Shown here: positions 33,679-42,999 of the stretch, in pieces
Position numbering within the stretch: the stretch's first letter is position 1
Layout: each line of letters starts with the position of its first letter
NCBI GenBank assembly: GCA_964275585.1
Contig: CAXYCJ010000006.1
Location: forward strand, 1 to 64,000
Length of the DNA stretch: 64,000 nucleotides
Reading direction: 5' to 3'
Source: D2472 sp964275585
Lineage (GTDB): Bacteria > Pseudomonadota > Gammaproteobacteria > Magnimaribacterales > D2472
Translations under genes and position numbers: made by a program
The notes under the pieces: generated by a model
Told to the model about the DNA's origin: nothing
The model's database searches: none
What the model saw: the letters and a program-made list of their open reading frames with translations, nothing else

Positions 33679-34248
33679 ATGAATGAGGGAAATGGAGATA
33701 AGATGTTGGTCAGTGAAATAAAATCTGGAAACCCAATTGCTTTTGAAACTATGGTGATTAAGTATCAACCAAAACTCTTGTCTTCTTTGATTGCATACAC
33801 CAAATCACGAGATCAAGCCGAAGAACTTTGCCAGAAAACCTTTATAAGAGTTTGGGAAAAGATTGACTCTTTCCGTGGTGATAGCGCCCTATTTACATGG
33901 ATATATAGAATAGGAATTAATTTAGCAAAAAATGATTTTGCTAGTAGCTACTCCAAGAGTGCAAAGAAAACAGATTCGCTTGACCAGACAGAGCATGACG
34001 TTGCGCAATTTATATCTCCAGAAATAGAGTTAATAGCAAGCGAATCATCAGATCAAATTTTTCGATATATAGAAACCCTTGAAGTAGATTTAAGGACAGC
34101 ATTCACGCTGAGAGAAATTGATGGTCGTTCATATGAAGATATTGCAATTATCATGACCTGCCCAGTTGGGACAGTGCGGTCACGAATATTTAGAGCTAGA
34201 CAGCTTATTATAGAATTTATGAATCAGGAGAATATTTTAAATGGATAA
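33679..34248 (+). CDS. rpoE: RNA polymerase sigma-E factor (ECF)
   Basis: 189 aa. Region 2 (AFETMVIKYQPKLLSSLIAYTKSRDQAEELCQKTFIRVW) and region 4 (LRTAFTLREIDGRSYEDIAIIMTCPVGTVRSRIFRARQ) of RpoE/AlgU. Controls the extracytoplasmic stress response. It overlaps its anti-sigma gene by 8 bp and is followed by degP, matching the algU-mucA-mucB-mucD order but without a separate mucB. Confidence 0.95.
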   Translation: MNEGNGDKMLVSEIKSGNPIAFETMVIKYQPKLLSSLIAYTKSRDQAEELCQKTFIRVWEKIDSFRGDSALFTWIYRIGINLAKNDFASSYSKSAKKTDSLDQTEHDVAQFISPEIELIASESSDQIFRYIETLEVDLRTAFTLREIDGRSYEDIAIIMTCPVGTVRSRIFRARQLIIEFMNQENILNG

Positions 34249-34930
34249 GAAGTTAGAGCAAATTTCAGCATTGTTTGATGGCGAGCTTGATCAGCATGAA
34301 CTAGAGAAGAGTCTTGCCAACCTACACACTGATCCACTATTAAAGGATACTATGCATAAATATGCATTAATTTCGGAGCTGATGCAGAGAAAGACTCAGC
34401 AGCCCTCAAAGGTCACTCAGCTTTTTAGCTACCTTCCTAAATTAAATCCAATACTTTTGAATAGCTTGACCGCAGCCGCCACTGTGTTGGTAACTTTGAT
34501 GGCCATATATCAATTTGATGCTGGCAGATTTAATGCTGATCCTCAGAGTACCATGCAACTATCATCAGCTATTTCTAGCGATGAAGCTAAAGGCCTGCTG
34601 CTAAATGCAGACCAAAATATTATGGACCATATGCTTCACATTATGCAGTCAAATCAACCTCATGATTCCCAAGCCGTGTCTAGGGATTGGGTGCCTGTAG
34701 GTTTTACTCCATCGCCAGCAAACCCTAATCAGTTTACAAATGGAAGCAATAATCTTTATTTCCATATTGAAAATCAGCAACTTGGAATTAAAAAGGTAAA
34801 ATATTACAAGGCAAATAAAAATTGGATATATTTGATTCCATTAAGAGATGGCAGACTCCTAACCGTTTACGGTGATGTCCCTCCAGGCATAGCAAATAAA
34901 ATGATTCAATCTATCAATAACAGGAAGTAA
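34241..34930 (+). CDS. rseA: Anti-sigma-E factor RseA with RseB-like C-terminal domain
   Basis: 229 aa. Residues 1-55 match the RseA/MucA sigma-binding domain (EQISALFDGELDQHEL). One membrane segment at ~71-90, then a periplasmic part. Residues ~149-226 (DWVPVGFTP, LYFHIENQQL, WIYLIPLRDGRLLTVYGDVPPGIANKMIQSI) parallel the C-terminal domain of RseB/MucB, which normally ends in a TVVGEVPP-x-TA-x-x-IA segment. There is no separate rseB here. I infer a fused, shortened RseA-RseB. In E. coli the RseB C-domain contacts RseA and shields it from DegS, so this may be a built-in shield. Confidence 0.8.
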   Translation: MDKKLEQISALFDGELDQHELEKSLANLHTDPLLKDTMHKYALISELMQRKTQQPSKVTQLFSYLPKLNPILLNSLTAAATVLVTLMAIYQFDAGRFNADPQSTMQLSSAISSDEAKGLLLNADQNIMDHMLHIMQSNQPHDSQAVSRDWVPVGFTPSPANPNQFTNGSNNLYFHIENQQLGIKKVKYYKANKNWIYLIPLRDGRLLTVYGDVPPGIANKMIQSINNRK

Positions 34931-34932
34931 AA

Positions 34933-36333
34933 ATGAATTCTTATAAATATACATTTGTTACATTATTATTATTTAGCATCTCAGCAAACGTTTCTTCTGC
35001 ATCAGCATTACCTCAAAATATATCTGAGCTGGTCGAAGCTTCAGCTCCAGCTGTTGTCAATATTACCTCTAAAAAAGAGATTAAAATGCGCAATAATCTG
35101 AGGGGGTTTGAAGAGTTTGAACGCTTTTTTGGTATTCCCAGGGGTTACCAACAACAGCCTCAACAGCCTCAAACTAGAGATGCCGTTTCGTATGGCTCAG
35201 GTTTTATTTTTAAAGAAGGCTACTTGCTTACAAATTTTCATGTAGTTGATGAGGCTGACGAGATAATAGTTTCTCTGAATGATCGAAGAGAGTTCTCTGC
35301 TGAAGTTGTTGGAATTGACCCATTATCAGATTTAGCAGTTTTAAAAATTAAAGGTAAAAATTTACCCACAGTAGCCATTGGCGATAGTTCAAAGCTTAAA
35401 GTTGGTGATTGGGTTGTTGCAATTGGATCGCCATTTTCATTTGATTTTTCAGTCACAGCTGGGATTGTTAGCGCCAAAGGCAGAAGCATTCAAAACCAGA
35501 ATATTGGTAACTACGTTCCTTTTATTCAAACAGATGCAGCAATCAATCCTGGTAATTCCGGAGGACCCCTTTTTGATCTTAATGGCAAGGTAGTCGGTAT
35601 CAATTCTCAGATATATTCTCGAAGCGGAGGATATCAAGGTTTAGCATTTGCAATTCCAATTGATGTTGCGATGGAAGTTGCCGATCAGATCATTGAAGAG
35701 GGAGGTGTTTCTCGCGGTTATCTTGGAGTAAGAGTGGGTGAGGTGGATAACGATATGGCAGAAGCTCTGAGCATGGATAAACCTTATGGCGCTTTAATTA
35801 ATGATGTAGAGAAAGGTGAGTCAGGTGATGAGGCAGGCTTGCAACCTGGCGATGTCATTATTGAGTTTCATGGTAAGGAAATTAAGTTTGGTACAGATCT
35901 GCCTCATGTTGTAGGTAGAATAAAACCTCAAGCAAAGGCAAATGCAAAAGTAATCAGGGATGGCAAGACCATTACTTTAAAATTTATCTTAGGCGAGCTT
36001 CCAGTCGATCAACGTGCATTTATTCCCGCTAAAAATGAGATTTCTTCAGATCCCTTAGGTCTTAAAATTGAAGACTTATCTAATGAAAACGCCAAACCAA
36101 GCGACCCTGAAAATGGAGTGTTAGTTCTTAGAGTAAATAACGGATCACCAGCATATGGAAAAATTATAACAGGCGATATTCTTATTGGTATTAGGTCCAA
36201 GGGTAAACCTTATGAATTTAAAGATGCTGCATCCTTTGAGAGCTTGATTGAGAGTTTTAGCTCTGGAGATAAACTTTTGATTGAGGGAAGAAGAAATGCT
36301 ACTCGTTTCTTTGTTGCTGTAACCGTCCAATAA
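34933..36333 (+). CDS. degP: Periplasmic serine protease DegP/MucD
   Basis: 466 aa. Signal peptide (1-~24, ending SSASA), trypsin-like protease domain with catalytic His103 (LLTNFHVV), Asp133 (LSDLAVLKI) and Ser209 (INPGNSGGPLF), a Q-rich LA-loop (~73-80), then two PDZ domains (~255-345 and ~370-460). Degrades or refolds misfolded envelope proteins. As the third gene of the sigma-E operon it corresponds to mucD. Confidence 0.94.
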   Translation: MNSYKYTFVTLLLFSISANVSSASALPQNISELVEASAPAVVNITSKKEIKMRNNLRGFEEFERFFGIPRGYQQQPQQPQTRDAVSYGSGFIFKEGYLLTNFHVVDEADEIIVSLNDRREFSAEVVGIDPLSDLAVLKIKGKNLPTVAIGDSSKLKVGDWVVAIGSPFSFDFSVTAGIVSAKGRSIQNQNIGNYVPFIQTDAAINPGNSGGPLFDLNGKVVGINSQIYSRSGGYQGLAFAIPIDVAMEVADQIIEEGGVSRGYLGVRVGEVDNDMAEALSMDKPYGALINDVEKGESGDEAGLQPGDVIIEFHGKEIKFGTDLPHVVGRIKPQAKANAKVIRDGKTITLKFILGELPVDQRAFIPAKNEISSDPLGLKIEDLSNENAKPSDPENGVLVLRVNNGSPAYGKIITGDILIGIRSKGKPYEFKDAASFESLIESFSSGDKLLIEGRRNATRFFVAVTVQ

Positions 36334-36348
36334 TTTCATCTTAAATAC

Positions 36349-36383
36349 ATAAGAAAAGCTGATAACCAACCGGCTTTTCTTAT
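36349..36383. terminator. Hairpin between degP and lepA
   Basis: Perfect 11-bp arms ATAAGAAAAGC (36349-36359) and GCTTTTCTTAT (36373-36383) with a 13-nt loop; the descending arm carries TTTT and TT runs. Could end the sigma-E operon or attenuate read-through into lepA. Confidence 0.6.
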
Positions 36384-36408
36384 AGAATAGTCATGCATTA
36401 CGCATAAG

Positions 36409-38199
36409 ATGAAAAATATTAGAAATTTCTCCATTATTGCCCATATAGATCATGGTAAATCTACCCTGTCCGATAGATTAATTGAGTACTGCGGCGGACT
36501 CTCTAAGAGAGAGATGTCTGATCAAATATTAGATTCCATGGACATTGAACGAGAAAGAGGAATTACGATTAAAGCGCAGGCTGTAACACTGGATTACAAA
36601 AAAGGTAATCAAGTTTACCAATTAAATTTTATTGATACCCCCGGCCATGTTGATTTCTCATATGAGGTATCTAGATCACTTTCTGCATGTGAAGGAGCAT
36701 TGCTGGTTGTGGATGGCTCTCAAGGGGTTGAAGCCCAAACCTTAGCCAACTGTTACACAGCAGTAGATCAAAGTTTAGAGGTTTTAGCTGTTATAAATAA
36801 AATTGATTTACCTCAGGCAGAGCCAGATAGAGTAAAACAAGAAATAGAAGAGATGATAGGGATTGATGCTACTCTTGCACCCCTTGTTAGCGCCAAGACA
36901 GGAGAGGGAATTGAAGAGCTATTAGACCTTTTGGTCGAAAAAATTCCACCACCAGATGGTGATCCTCTTGCGGAATTTGAAGCCTTGATTATTGACTCAT
37001 GGTTTGATGCGTATCTAGGAGTCGTATCTCTTATTAAGGTCATCAACGGGTCAATCCAGCAAGGTCAGAAGATAAAAGTTTATTCGACACAACAATCTTA
37101 TTTAGCCGATCAAATTGGTATTTTCTCTCCTAAAAAATTACCAAGAAAAGAGCTCGGGGTAGGACAAGTTGGCTACATGGTTGCAGGCATTAAGAATATC
37201 CAAGGGGCTCCAGTTGGAGACACTATCGTGGATGCTAAAAATGAATCTACAAAACCCTTACCTGGGTTTCAAAAGGTATTGCCTAAGGTATTTGCATCAT
37301 TGTTCACAGTAGACTCTGATGAATATGAAAAATTTAGAGATGCGCTCTCAAAACTTGTGCTTAATGATTCAGCTTTGATTTACGAGCCTGAGGTTTCTGA
37401 TGCTCTGGGTTTTGGCTTTAGATGTGGTTTCTTAGGAACTTTGCATCTTGAAGTAGTGCGAGAAAGATTAGAAAGAGAATATGATTTAAATTTAATATCA
37501 ACGGCACCCTCTGTTCAATATCAGGTTGTAAAAACAGATGGTGAGATTATTGATTGTGATAGCCCATCACAGCTCCCCTCACTAAACTATGTGAGCGAGA
37601 TTCGCGAACCTTATGTTCTAGCAACAATACTCACCCCAAAAGAGTATGTGGGTAATGTTATCACCCTGTGTACTCAAAAAAGAGGAACTCAAAAAGATAT
37701 GACATACTTTGGAAATCAAGTATCCATAGTTTTCGAGATGCCATTAGCAGAAGTTATTATTGATTTCTTTGATCGCTTAAAGTCTACAACCAAAGGCTAT
37801 GCTTCTATTGAATACAATATTATAAATTTCCAAGCCTCTAATTTAGTAAAGCTTGATGTGTTGTTAAATAATGATGTGGTTGATGCCTTATCCATAATTA
37901 TTCACAAGGATTTTGCTATGGCGCGTGGACGAGATGTTGCAAAAAACTTACAGAAATTAATTCCAAGACAGATGTTTGACATCCCTATTCAAGTTGCAAT
38001 GGGTTCAAAAATTATCTCGCGCGAGACGGTCAAAGCACTTCGCAAGAACGTTACAGCAAAATGTTATGGTGGTGATATTAGTCGTAAAAAGAAATTACTA
38101 GAAAAACAGAAAGAAGGCAAAAAGAAAATGAAGCAGTTTGGAAGGGTCTCTATTCCACAAGAAGCATTTTTAAACTACTTTAACTCAGGAGAGAAATAA
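36409..38199 (+). CDS. lepA: Elongation factor 4 (back-translocating GTPase LepA)
   Basis: 596 aa, normal. G1 AHIDHGKST, G2 RERGITIKAQ, G3 DTPGHVDF, G4 NKIDLPQA, and the LepA-specific C-terminal domain (HKDFAMARGRDVAKNLQKLIPRQMFDIPIQ, GGDISRKKKLLEKQKEGKKKMK). Last base of its stop overlaps lepB start, so coupled. Confidence 0.96.
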   Translation: MKNIRNFSIIAHIDHGKSTLSDRLIEYCGGLSKREMSDQILDSMDIERERGITIKAQAVTLDYKKGNQVYQLNFIDTPGHVDFSYEVSRSLSACEGALLVVDGSQGVEAQTLANCYTAVDQSLEVLAVINKIDLPQAEPDRVKQEIEEMIGIDATLAPLVSAKTGEGIEELLDLLVEKIPPPDGDPLAEFEALIIDSWFDAYLGVVSLIKVINGSIQQGQKIKVYSTQQSYLADQIGIFSPKKLPRKELGVGQVGYMVAGIKNIQGAPVGDTIVDAKNESTKPLPGFQKVLPKVFASLFTVDSDEYEKFRDALSKLVLNDSALIYEPEVSDALGFGFRCGFLGTLHLEVVRERLEREYDLNLISTAPSVQYQVVKTDGEIIDCDSPSQLPSLNYVSEIREPYVLATILTPKEYVGNVITLCTQKRGTQKDMTYFGNQVSIVFEMPLAEVIIDFFDRLKSTTKGYASIEYNIINFQASNLVKLDVLLNNDVVDALSIIIHKDFAMARGRDVAKNLQKLIPRQMFDIPIQVAMGSKIISRETVKALRKNVTAKCYGGDISRKKKLLEKQKEGKKKMKQFGRVSIPQEAFLNYFNSGEK

Positions 38200-39074
38200 T
38201 GTTTCGTGATCCAGTATTTATTTTAGCCTTGTTAAGTGTATTTACACTAATCGGAGTCTGGATATATAAAGTCCTTGATAAAACCCTTACTGATCAAACT
38301 CAGCAAATTCTTTATATCGTAGGATTTTTATTCGCTCTGCTCGGAATTTATAGAATCTTTGTGAATGCCGGAGATCTTGGAACAGTTTTATTCATCGGAT
38401 CATTTATTTGCTTGTTTATACTTATAATAGGGCTCTATAGAAACAATGCTCTCTTAAAATCTACAGGCCGAGGTTGGTTTTTTCCCGTATTTATTATTTT
38501 TGTACTAAGAACTTTTATCTACGAACCCTATCAAATTCCCTCAGGCTCGATGATTCCAGGTTTAGAGGTTGGAGATTTTATTTTAGTAAACAAGCATAGC
38601 TACGGACTTAAGATAAATAGAATTGGAGAACCGTTTGCCTTGGCTGCTGACCCTGAATATGGAGATGTTGTAGTTTTTATCCCTCCTCACGTTAATGTTC
38701 CCTATATTAAACGTCTAATAGGTAAACCGGGAGATACTATTAAGTATGTGAATAAAAAACTTTATGTTAATGGATTGCCTTTGGATCAAGAGCTTATTTT
38801 ACATCAATCTGATCAAACTCTTTTAAAGGAAGTATTCGAAGAATCCAGCAGAGTTATTAGATTGCAAGGAGTTAGTTCTTCATACCCTCAAGAGTTCTCT
38901 GTTCCACCTAATAAATATTTCGTGATGGGAGATAATAGAGATAATTCCAGCGATTCTAGGATTTGGGGATTTGTACCTAGAGAAAATTTTATGGGAACAG
39001 GCGAACTAATCTGGATGACTTGGAAATGCTGGTCTTGCGTACCATCATTTAGCAGGACTGGCTTTATTAATTAG
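38199..39074 (+). CDS. lepB: Signal peptidase I
   Basis: 291 aa. Catalytic Ser117 in IPSGSMIPGL and Lys181 in PYIKRLIGKPGD, box E MGDNRDNSSDSRIWGFVP. The N-terminus has extra hydrophobic segments (about three before the one at ~92-107), more than the two of E. coli LepB. Removes signal peptides at the inner membrane. 2 bp from rnc. Confidence 0.94.
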   Translation: MFRDPVFILALLSVFTLIGVWIYKVLDKTLTDQTQQILYIVGFLFALLGIYRIFVNAGDLGTVLFIGSFICLFILIIGLYRNNALLKSTGRGWFFPVFIIFVLRTFIYEPYQIPSGSMIPGLEVGDFILVNKHSYGLKINRIGEPFALAADPEYGDVVVFIPPHVNVPYIKRLIGKPGDTIKYVNKKLYVNGLPLDQELILHQSDQTLLKEVFEESSRVIRLQGVSSSYPQEFSVPPNKYFVMGDNRDNSSDSRIWGFVPRENFMGTGELIWMTWKCWSCVPSFSRTGFIN

Positions 39075-39076
39075 AC

Positions 39077-39730
39077 ATGGGAAATAGCGTTATCAAAGTT
39101 AATCAATCTTACCTAGAGCTTCCATATTTTAAGCAGGCTCTGGTTCATAAGAGTGTCTCGCAAACTAAAAATAACGAACGCTTAGAGTTTCTTGGCGATG
39201 CAGTTATAGAGATTATAATTTCTGAGTATCTATTTAATTCCTTCTTGGAGATGGATGAGGGACGTTTAACTCAAGTTAGAGCTTCGCTAGTCAATACAAA
39301 GACTTTAAGTGAAATGTTCTTGCAGTTTGATTGCAGTGATGATCTACAACTTTCAAAAGGAACAACTAAACTTGACGAAACTCATAAATATTCAATCTAT
39401 GCTGGAACACTTGAGGCATGTGTGGGTGCTGTATTTATTTCTCTAGGCTGGGATGAGAGCAAGGAATTTATTTTAGCAATATTTAAAAGTAGGCTCGAGC
39501 TTATAAATACATCTGATGATTTTAAAGATGCCAAATCTAGACTTCAAGAAAAATTACAAGCTTTAAACATAGATTTACCTACATATAAGGTAACTCCAAA
39601 CAAAGAAGGTAATCAGTTTGAATGCAATGTAGAGTTTCAGCAAAAATTTTACAAGGCGTCTTCAAGTATTAAAAAAGATTCTGAGCAACAAGTTGCCGAG
39701 CTGATCTTAGAGCATATATGCAAAGCATGA
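39077..39730 (+). CDS. rnc: Ribonuclease III
   Basis: 217 aa. RNase III signature NERLEFLGDAVIEIIISEYLF with the catalytic acidic residues, a second site in EACVGAVFISLG, and a double-strand RNA binding domain from ~150 (DAKSRLQEKLQALNIDLPTYKV). Processes rRNA precursors. Overlaps era by 13 bp. Confidence 0.95.
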   Translation: MGNSVIKVNQSYLELPYFKQALVHKSVSQTKNNERLEFLGDAVIEIIISEYLFNSFLEMDEGRLTQVRASLVNTKTLSEMFLQFDCSDDLQLSKGTTKLDETHKYSIYAGTLEACVGAVFISLGWDESKEFILAIFKSRLELINTSDDFKDAKSRLQEKLQALNIDLPTYKVTPNKEGNQFECNVEFQQKFYKASSSIKKDSEQQVAELILEHICKA

Positions 39731-40635
39731 ATAAAAAATTTTGTGGATATATCTCGATAGTTGGAAAACCTAATGTAGGAAAGTCGACTCTTCTTAATAC
39801 TATTCTAGATAAAAAAATATCCATCACATCCAGAAAATCTCAAACAACTAGAAACAATATCTTAGGAGTGAAGACAGACTTAAATTACCAAATGATTTTT
39901 CTTGATACTCCAGGCATTCACATGAAAGCAACCAAAACCATGAACAAAGTACTAAATCATTCTGCCTTAAGTGTAATTGAAGACTCAGATCTTGTTTTAT
40001 TTATCCTTCACAGAACTGCTTTACAGGACCAAGACAGACAAGTTTTGCAAAAAATCATAGAAACAAAAGTAAATGCGATATGCGTTTTTAATAAAGTTGA
40101 TCAAGTGCAGAATAAAAATGAGTTATTGCCGTTAATTCAAGAAATTGATAGCCAGTATTCCTTTCTTGACTATGTGCCTATTTCTGCATTACACAATGAA
40201 GGCATTGAAGATTTGCTAGGGTGCATTAAAAAGGCTCTTCCTGAGAACAATCATTTATATCCTGATAAGGTCGAAGAGAAAGAAATTCCAGATAATTTTT
40301 TTATTAGCGAATTAGTTAGAGAAAAAATTATTCGCTCTTTAAGTGACGAACTACCTCATGAAACGTATGTTGCAGTAGAAACAAAATCAATGGAAGAAAA
40401 GATGCTTTCTATTGGAGTGATTATCTATGTTGCCAGAGACAGCCAAAAAAGAATTGTTATTGGTCATGAAGGATCTAACATTAAAAGAATTGGTCAGCAG
40501 ACACGATTGGAATTAGAGAAGATGTTAAATAAAAAGGTTATGTTAAAAACTTTTGTAAAAGTGAATAAAAATTGGAACAATGACGCCCAATATTTAAGCA
40601 GCCTCGGGGTTGGCTCGAGTCACGATGCCTCATAA
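39718..40635 (+). CDS. era: GTPase Era
   Basis: 305 aa. G1 VGKPNVGKSTLLN, G3 DTPGIH, G4 NKVD, and C-terminal KH domain (VIYVARDSQKRIVIGHEGSNIKRIGQQTRLELEKML). Essential 30S assembly GTPase binding the 3' end of 16S rRNA. A second ATG at 39727 (MNKKFCGY) is an equally good start with less overlap. Overlaps recO by 26 bp. Confidence 0.95.
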   Translation: MQSMNKKFCGYISIVGKPNVGKSTLLNTILDKKISITSRKSQTTRNNILGVKTDLNYQMIFLDTPGIHMKATKTMNKVLNHSALSVIEDSDLVLFILHRTALQDQDRQVLQKIIETKVNAICVFNKVDQVQNKNELLPLIQEIDSQYSFLDYVPISALHNEGIEDLLGCIKKALPENNHLYPDKVEEKEIPDNFFISELVREKIIRSLSDELPHETYVAVETKSMEEKMLSIGVIIYVARDSQKRIVIGHEGSNIKRIGQQTRLELEKMLNKKVMLKTFVKVNKNWNNDAQYLSSLGVGSSHDAS

Positions 40636-41320
40636 CTGGGAGCCTTGTTTTTTGCTGCATGCTAGATCCTTTGGTGATACCTCCATTATTGCAGAGCTAT
40701 TCTCAGAATCTTCTGGCAAAATTTCAGTGATAGCCAAAGGAGCAAAAAATCCAAAATCTAAATTTTTTGGACATCTGCTACCATTTTCAGCTTTAAAAAT
40801 CATGGTAACAGGTAAATCTGAGATGAAAACCTTAACGCAAATTGATTCAAATTTTTTATCTCAAGCAATTAAAGGTCCCCATGATTTATACACCTACCTA
40901 TATGTAAATGAATTAATGGTACGTCTTTTACCCAAGGGGTTAGCCAATCAAGAGTTATATAATTTATATAAAAATTTTGTAGAACTGGCTCGTGCTGATG
41001 CAATTTCAGAGCCTTCGCTTAGGGCTTTTGAGTTAGATCTTCTTGATATCTTGGGCTATGGAATTAATTGTGATACCGATATGCTTGAAAATTCTGATTT
41101 TAAAGAATCGCTAATTTATTCCTACATTCCAGAAAGAGGGTTTCAGCCATCAGAAGACAATAAAGGCTTTTCAGCTCATGAGATCTTGTGTATAAAGAAT
41201 AGAGCCCTTGGAGGGATCAATAAACTTAAGTTAAAAGATTTATCTCAAACTGCAATCAATGCTTGCTTGGACGGAAGAGAGCTAAGTAGCCGAAAGTTTT
41301 TTAAAAAAATTAAAATATGA
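40610..41320 (+). CDS. recO: DNA repair protein RecO
   Basis: 236 aa. N-terminal OB fold (EPCFLLHARSFGDTSIIAELFSESSGKISVIAKGAKNPKSKF) followed by the helical RecO domain. Loads RecA onto SSB-coated DNA with RecR. The likely start may be the ATG at 40625 (MPHNWEPCF), reducing overlap with era to ~11 bp. Zinc-finger cysteines are not evident, as in other gammaproteobacterial RecO. Confidence 0.9.
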   Translation: MARVTMPHNWEPCFLLHARSFGDTSIIAELFSESSGKISVIAKGAKNPKSKFFGHLLPFSALKIMVTGKSEMKTLTQIDSNFLSQAIKGPHDLYTYLYVNELMVRLLPKGLANQELYNLYKNFVELARADAISEPSLRAFELDLLDILGYGINCDTDMLENSDFKESLIYSYIPERGFQPSEDNKGFSAHEILCIKNRALGGINKLKLKDLSQTAINACLDGRELSSRKFFKKIKI

Positions 41321-41694
41321 TTTTTGGCATAGGAACAGATCTCGTTGACCTTGATCGCATCAAAGCCATGAAGTCTCATGATGACTTTGCAGCAAAGATT
41401 CTTGGGTCCTTGGAGATGAAGATATACAAAAAATTAAAAGAAGACTCAAAAATCTTATATCTTGGTAAACAATTCGCTGCAAAAGAATCACTGGTCAAGG
41501 CACTAGGAACCGGGTTTCGAGATCCCATTTTTCCAAAAGACATTCAAGTCCTTCGCAACGAAGTTGGAAAGCCTGAGGTTATCTTTTCTGATGCTGCGAA
41601 ATCTTTCGTGCAAGACTTGGGCATCACCAAGTCTCATGTTAGTCTAGCCGATGAAAGCAACCACCTTATTGCATTTGCAGTATTAGAAATATGA
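41317..41694 (+). CDS. acpS: Holo-[acyl-carrier-protein] synthase
   Basis: 125 aa. Mg-binding IGTDLVDLDRI near the N-terminus and the KQFAAKESLVKALGTGF motif. Transfers phosphopantetheine from CoA to apo-ACP. Overlaps recO by 4 bp and adk by 4 bp. In Pseudomonas-type operons pdxJ sits between recO and acpS; it is absent here. Confidence 0.93.
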   Translation: MIFGIGTDLVDLDRIKAMKSHDDFAAKILGSLEMKIYKKLKEDSKILYLGKQFAAKESLVKALGTGFRDPIFPKDIQVLRNEVGKPEVIFSDAAKSFVQDLGITKSHVSLADESNHLIAFAVLEI

Positions 41695-42335
41695 ATAAAA
41701 TATTACTTTTAGGGCCACCAGGTGCTGGCAAAGGCACACAAGCTGATTTAATTTGCAATTCCTTAAATATTCCAAAAATTAGCACTGGAGACATGCTAAG
41801 AGCTGCTATAGCATCAGGTAATGCGCTTGGTCAAAAAGTTAGCGGAATAATGAAATCAGGTAGCTTGGTTTCTGATGAAATTATTATTGAACTTATCCTG
41901 GATAGAATTGAGCAAGCTGATTGTGTTTCAGGTTTTTTGTTTGATGGAGGCATTAGAACGATAGGTCAAGCAGATCTATGCGAAGAAAATAAGATTGAAT
42001 TTACGCACGTTATAGAAATTAAAGTAGATGACGAAGTTATTATTGATCGTATGTCTGGGAGGAGGGTGCACCTGGGATCCGGCAGAAACTACCATCTAAC
42101 ATTTCAACCTCCAATCAAAGAGGGGTTGGATGACGTCACTGGCGAACCTCTTATTCAGAGAGAAGATGATTTACCTGAAACGGTTAAATATCGATTAAAT
42201 GTTTATCATGATGAAACCAAGCCTTTGGTGGACTATTACCAATCTAAAGCAGACCAAGGCCCATTAAATTATATTTCTGTGGATGGCTCGCTAGCAGTTG
42301 AAGATGTCTTCGACGGGATCAATGAGCATTTTTAA
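41691..42335 (+). CDS. adk: Adenylate kinase
   Basis: 214 aa, long-lid form. P-loop GPPGAGKGTQAD, NMP site STGDMLRAAI, lid RRVHLGSGRNYHLTF and TGEPLIQREDD (no zinc Cys). The highly conserved signature DGFPRT reads DGGIRT (FLFDGGIRTIGQAD): Phe-Pro is replaced by Gly-Ile, but the AMP-binding Arg stays. Otherwise intact; interconverts AMP, ADP and ATP. Confidence 0.93.
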   Translation: MNKILLLGPPGAGKGTQADLICNSLNIPKISTGDMLRAAIASGNALGQKVSGIMKSGSLVSDEIIIELILDRIEQADCVSGFLFDGGIRTIGQADLCEENKIEFTHVIEIKVDDEVIIDRMSGRRVHLGSGRNYHLTFQPPIKEGLDDVTGEPLIQREDDLPETVKYRLNVYHDETKPLVDYYQSKADQGPLNYISVDGSLAVEDVFDGINEHF

Positions 42336-42339
42336 GTAA

Positions 42340-42999
42340 ATGAAGATTTTATCTTTGGACGTAAGTGGATGTTATTCATCTATTGCTTTGTTGAACTTAG
42401 AAGAGATAAATACTTTTACCCAAACCCATGCAAGAAAAGATAGACCAGATTGGGATTATTTATTTTCACGCCTAGGCTTCAATTCAAAAAAGGATTTTGA
42501 TGACTTAGATGCTTTGGCTTATGCTCAAGGCCCAGGATCATATACCGCTCTTAGAATTACTGCTTCATTTCTGAAAGCCATTGCTGTTATAAAAAATCTA
42601 CCATTAATTCCAGTTTCAAATTTAAAATCAATTGCCCATGAGGCCTCTAACTGGATTGCAGAAACAGAGGCAACAATATTTGTAGCAATAGAGGCAGATA
42701 AAAATGAAAGCTACTTTTGTTCTTTTAAAAAAATATCAAGAGAGATAGTGCCCCTTGACGAAGAATCAGTAAAAAGTTTGGAAGACTTATCATCTTGCAG
42801 TGATACAAGTAATATATATTTTGCTGGAACAGGTTGGCCAGATTCTATTAACGCAAATTCCCATTTTTTACCTAATGCCCTGGGAAGTGCAGAGCCTATT
42901 GCAGTGCTTGCAAAACAGGAGCTTGAATCAGGGAGAGTATTTGACCCTGAGACAGCCAATCCAGTTTATTTAAAAACTCCAGAGTATAAAAAGAAATGA
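42340..42999 (+). CDS. tsaB: tRNA threonylcarbamoyladenosine biosynthesis protein TsaB
   Basis: 219 aa ASKHA-fold protein. ILSLDVSGCYSSIALL at the N-terminus and LAYAQGPGSYTALRITASFLKAIA are the TsaB signatures. Partners with TsaD and TsaE to make t6A37 in tRNAs reading ANN codons. Overlaps uppP by 4 bp. Confidence 0.92.
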   Translation: MKILSLDVSGCYSSIALLNLEEINTFTQTHARKDRPDWDYLFSRLGFNSKKDFDDLDALAYAQGPGSYTALRITASFLKAIAVIKNLPLIPVSNLKSIAHEASNWIAETEATIFVAIEADKNESYFCSFKKISREIVPLDEESVKSLEDLSSCSDTSNIYFAGTGWPDSINANSHFLPNALGSAEPIAVLAKQELESGRVFDPETANPVYLKTPEYKKK

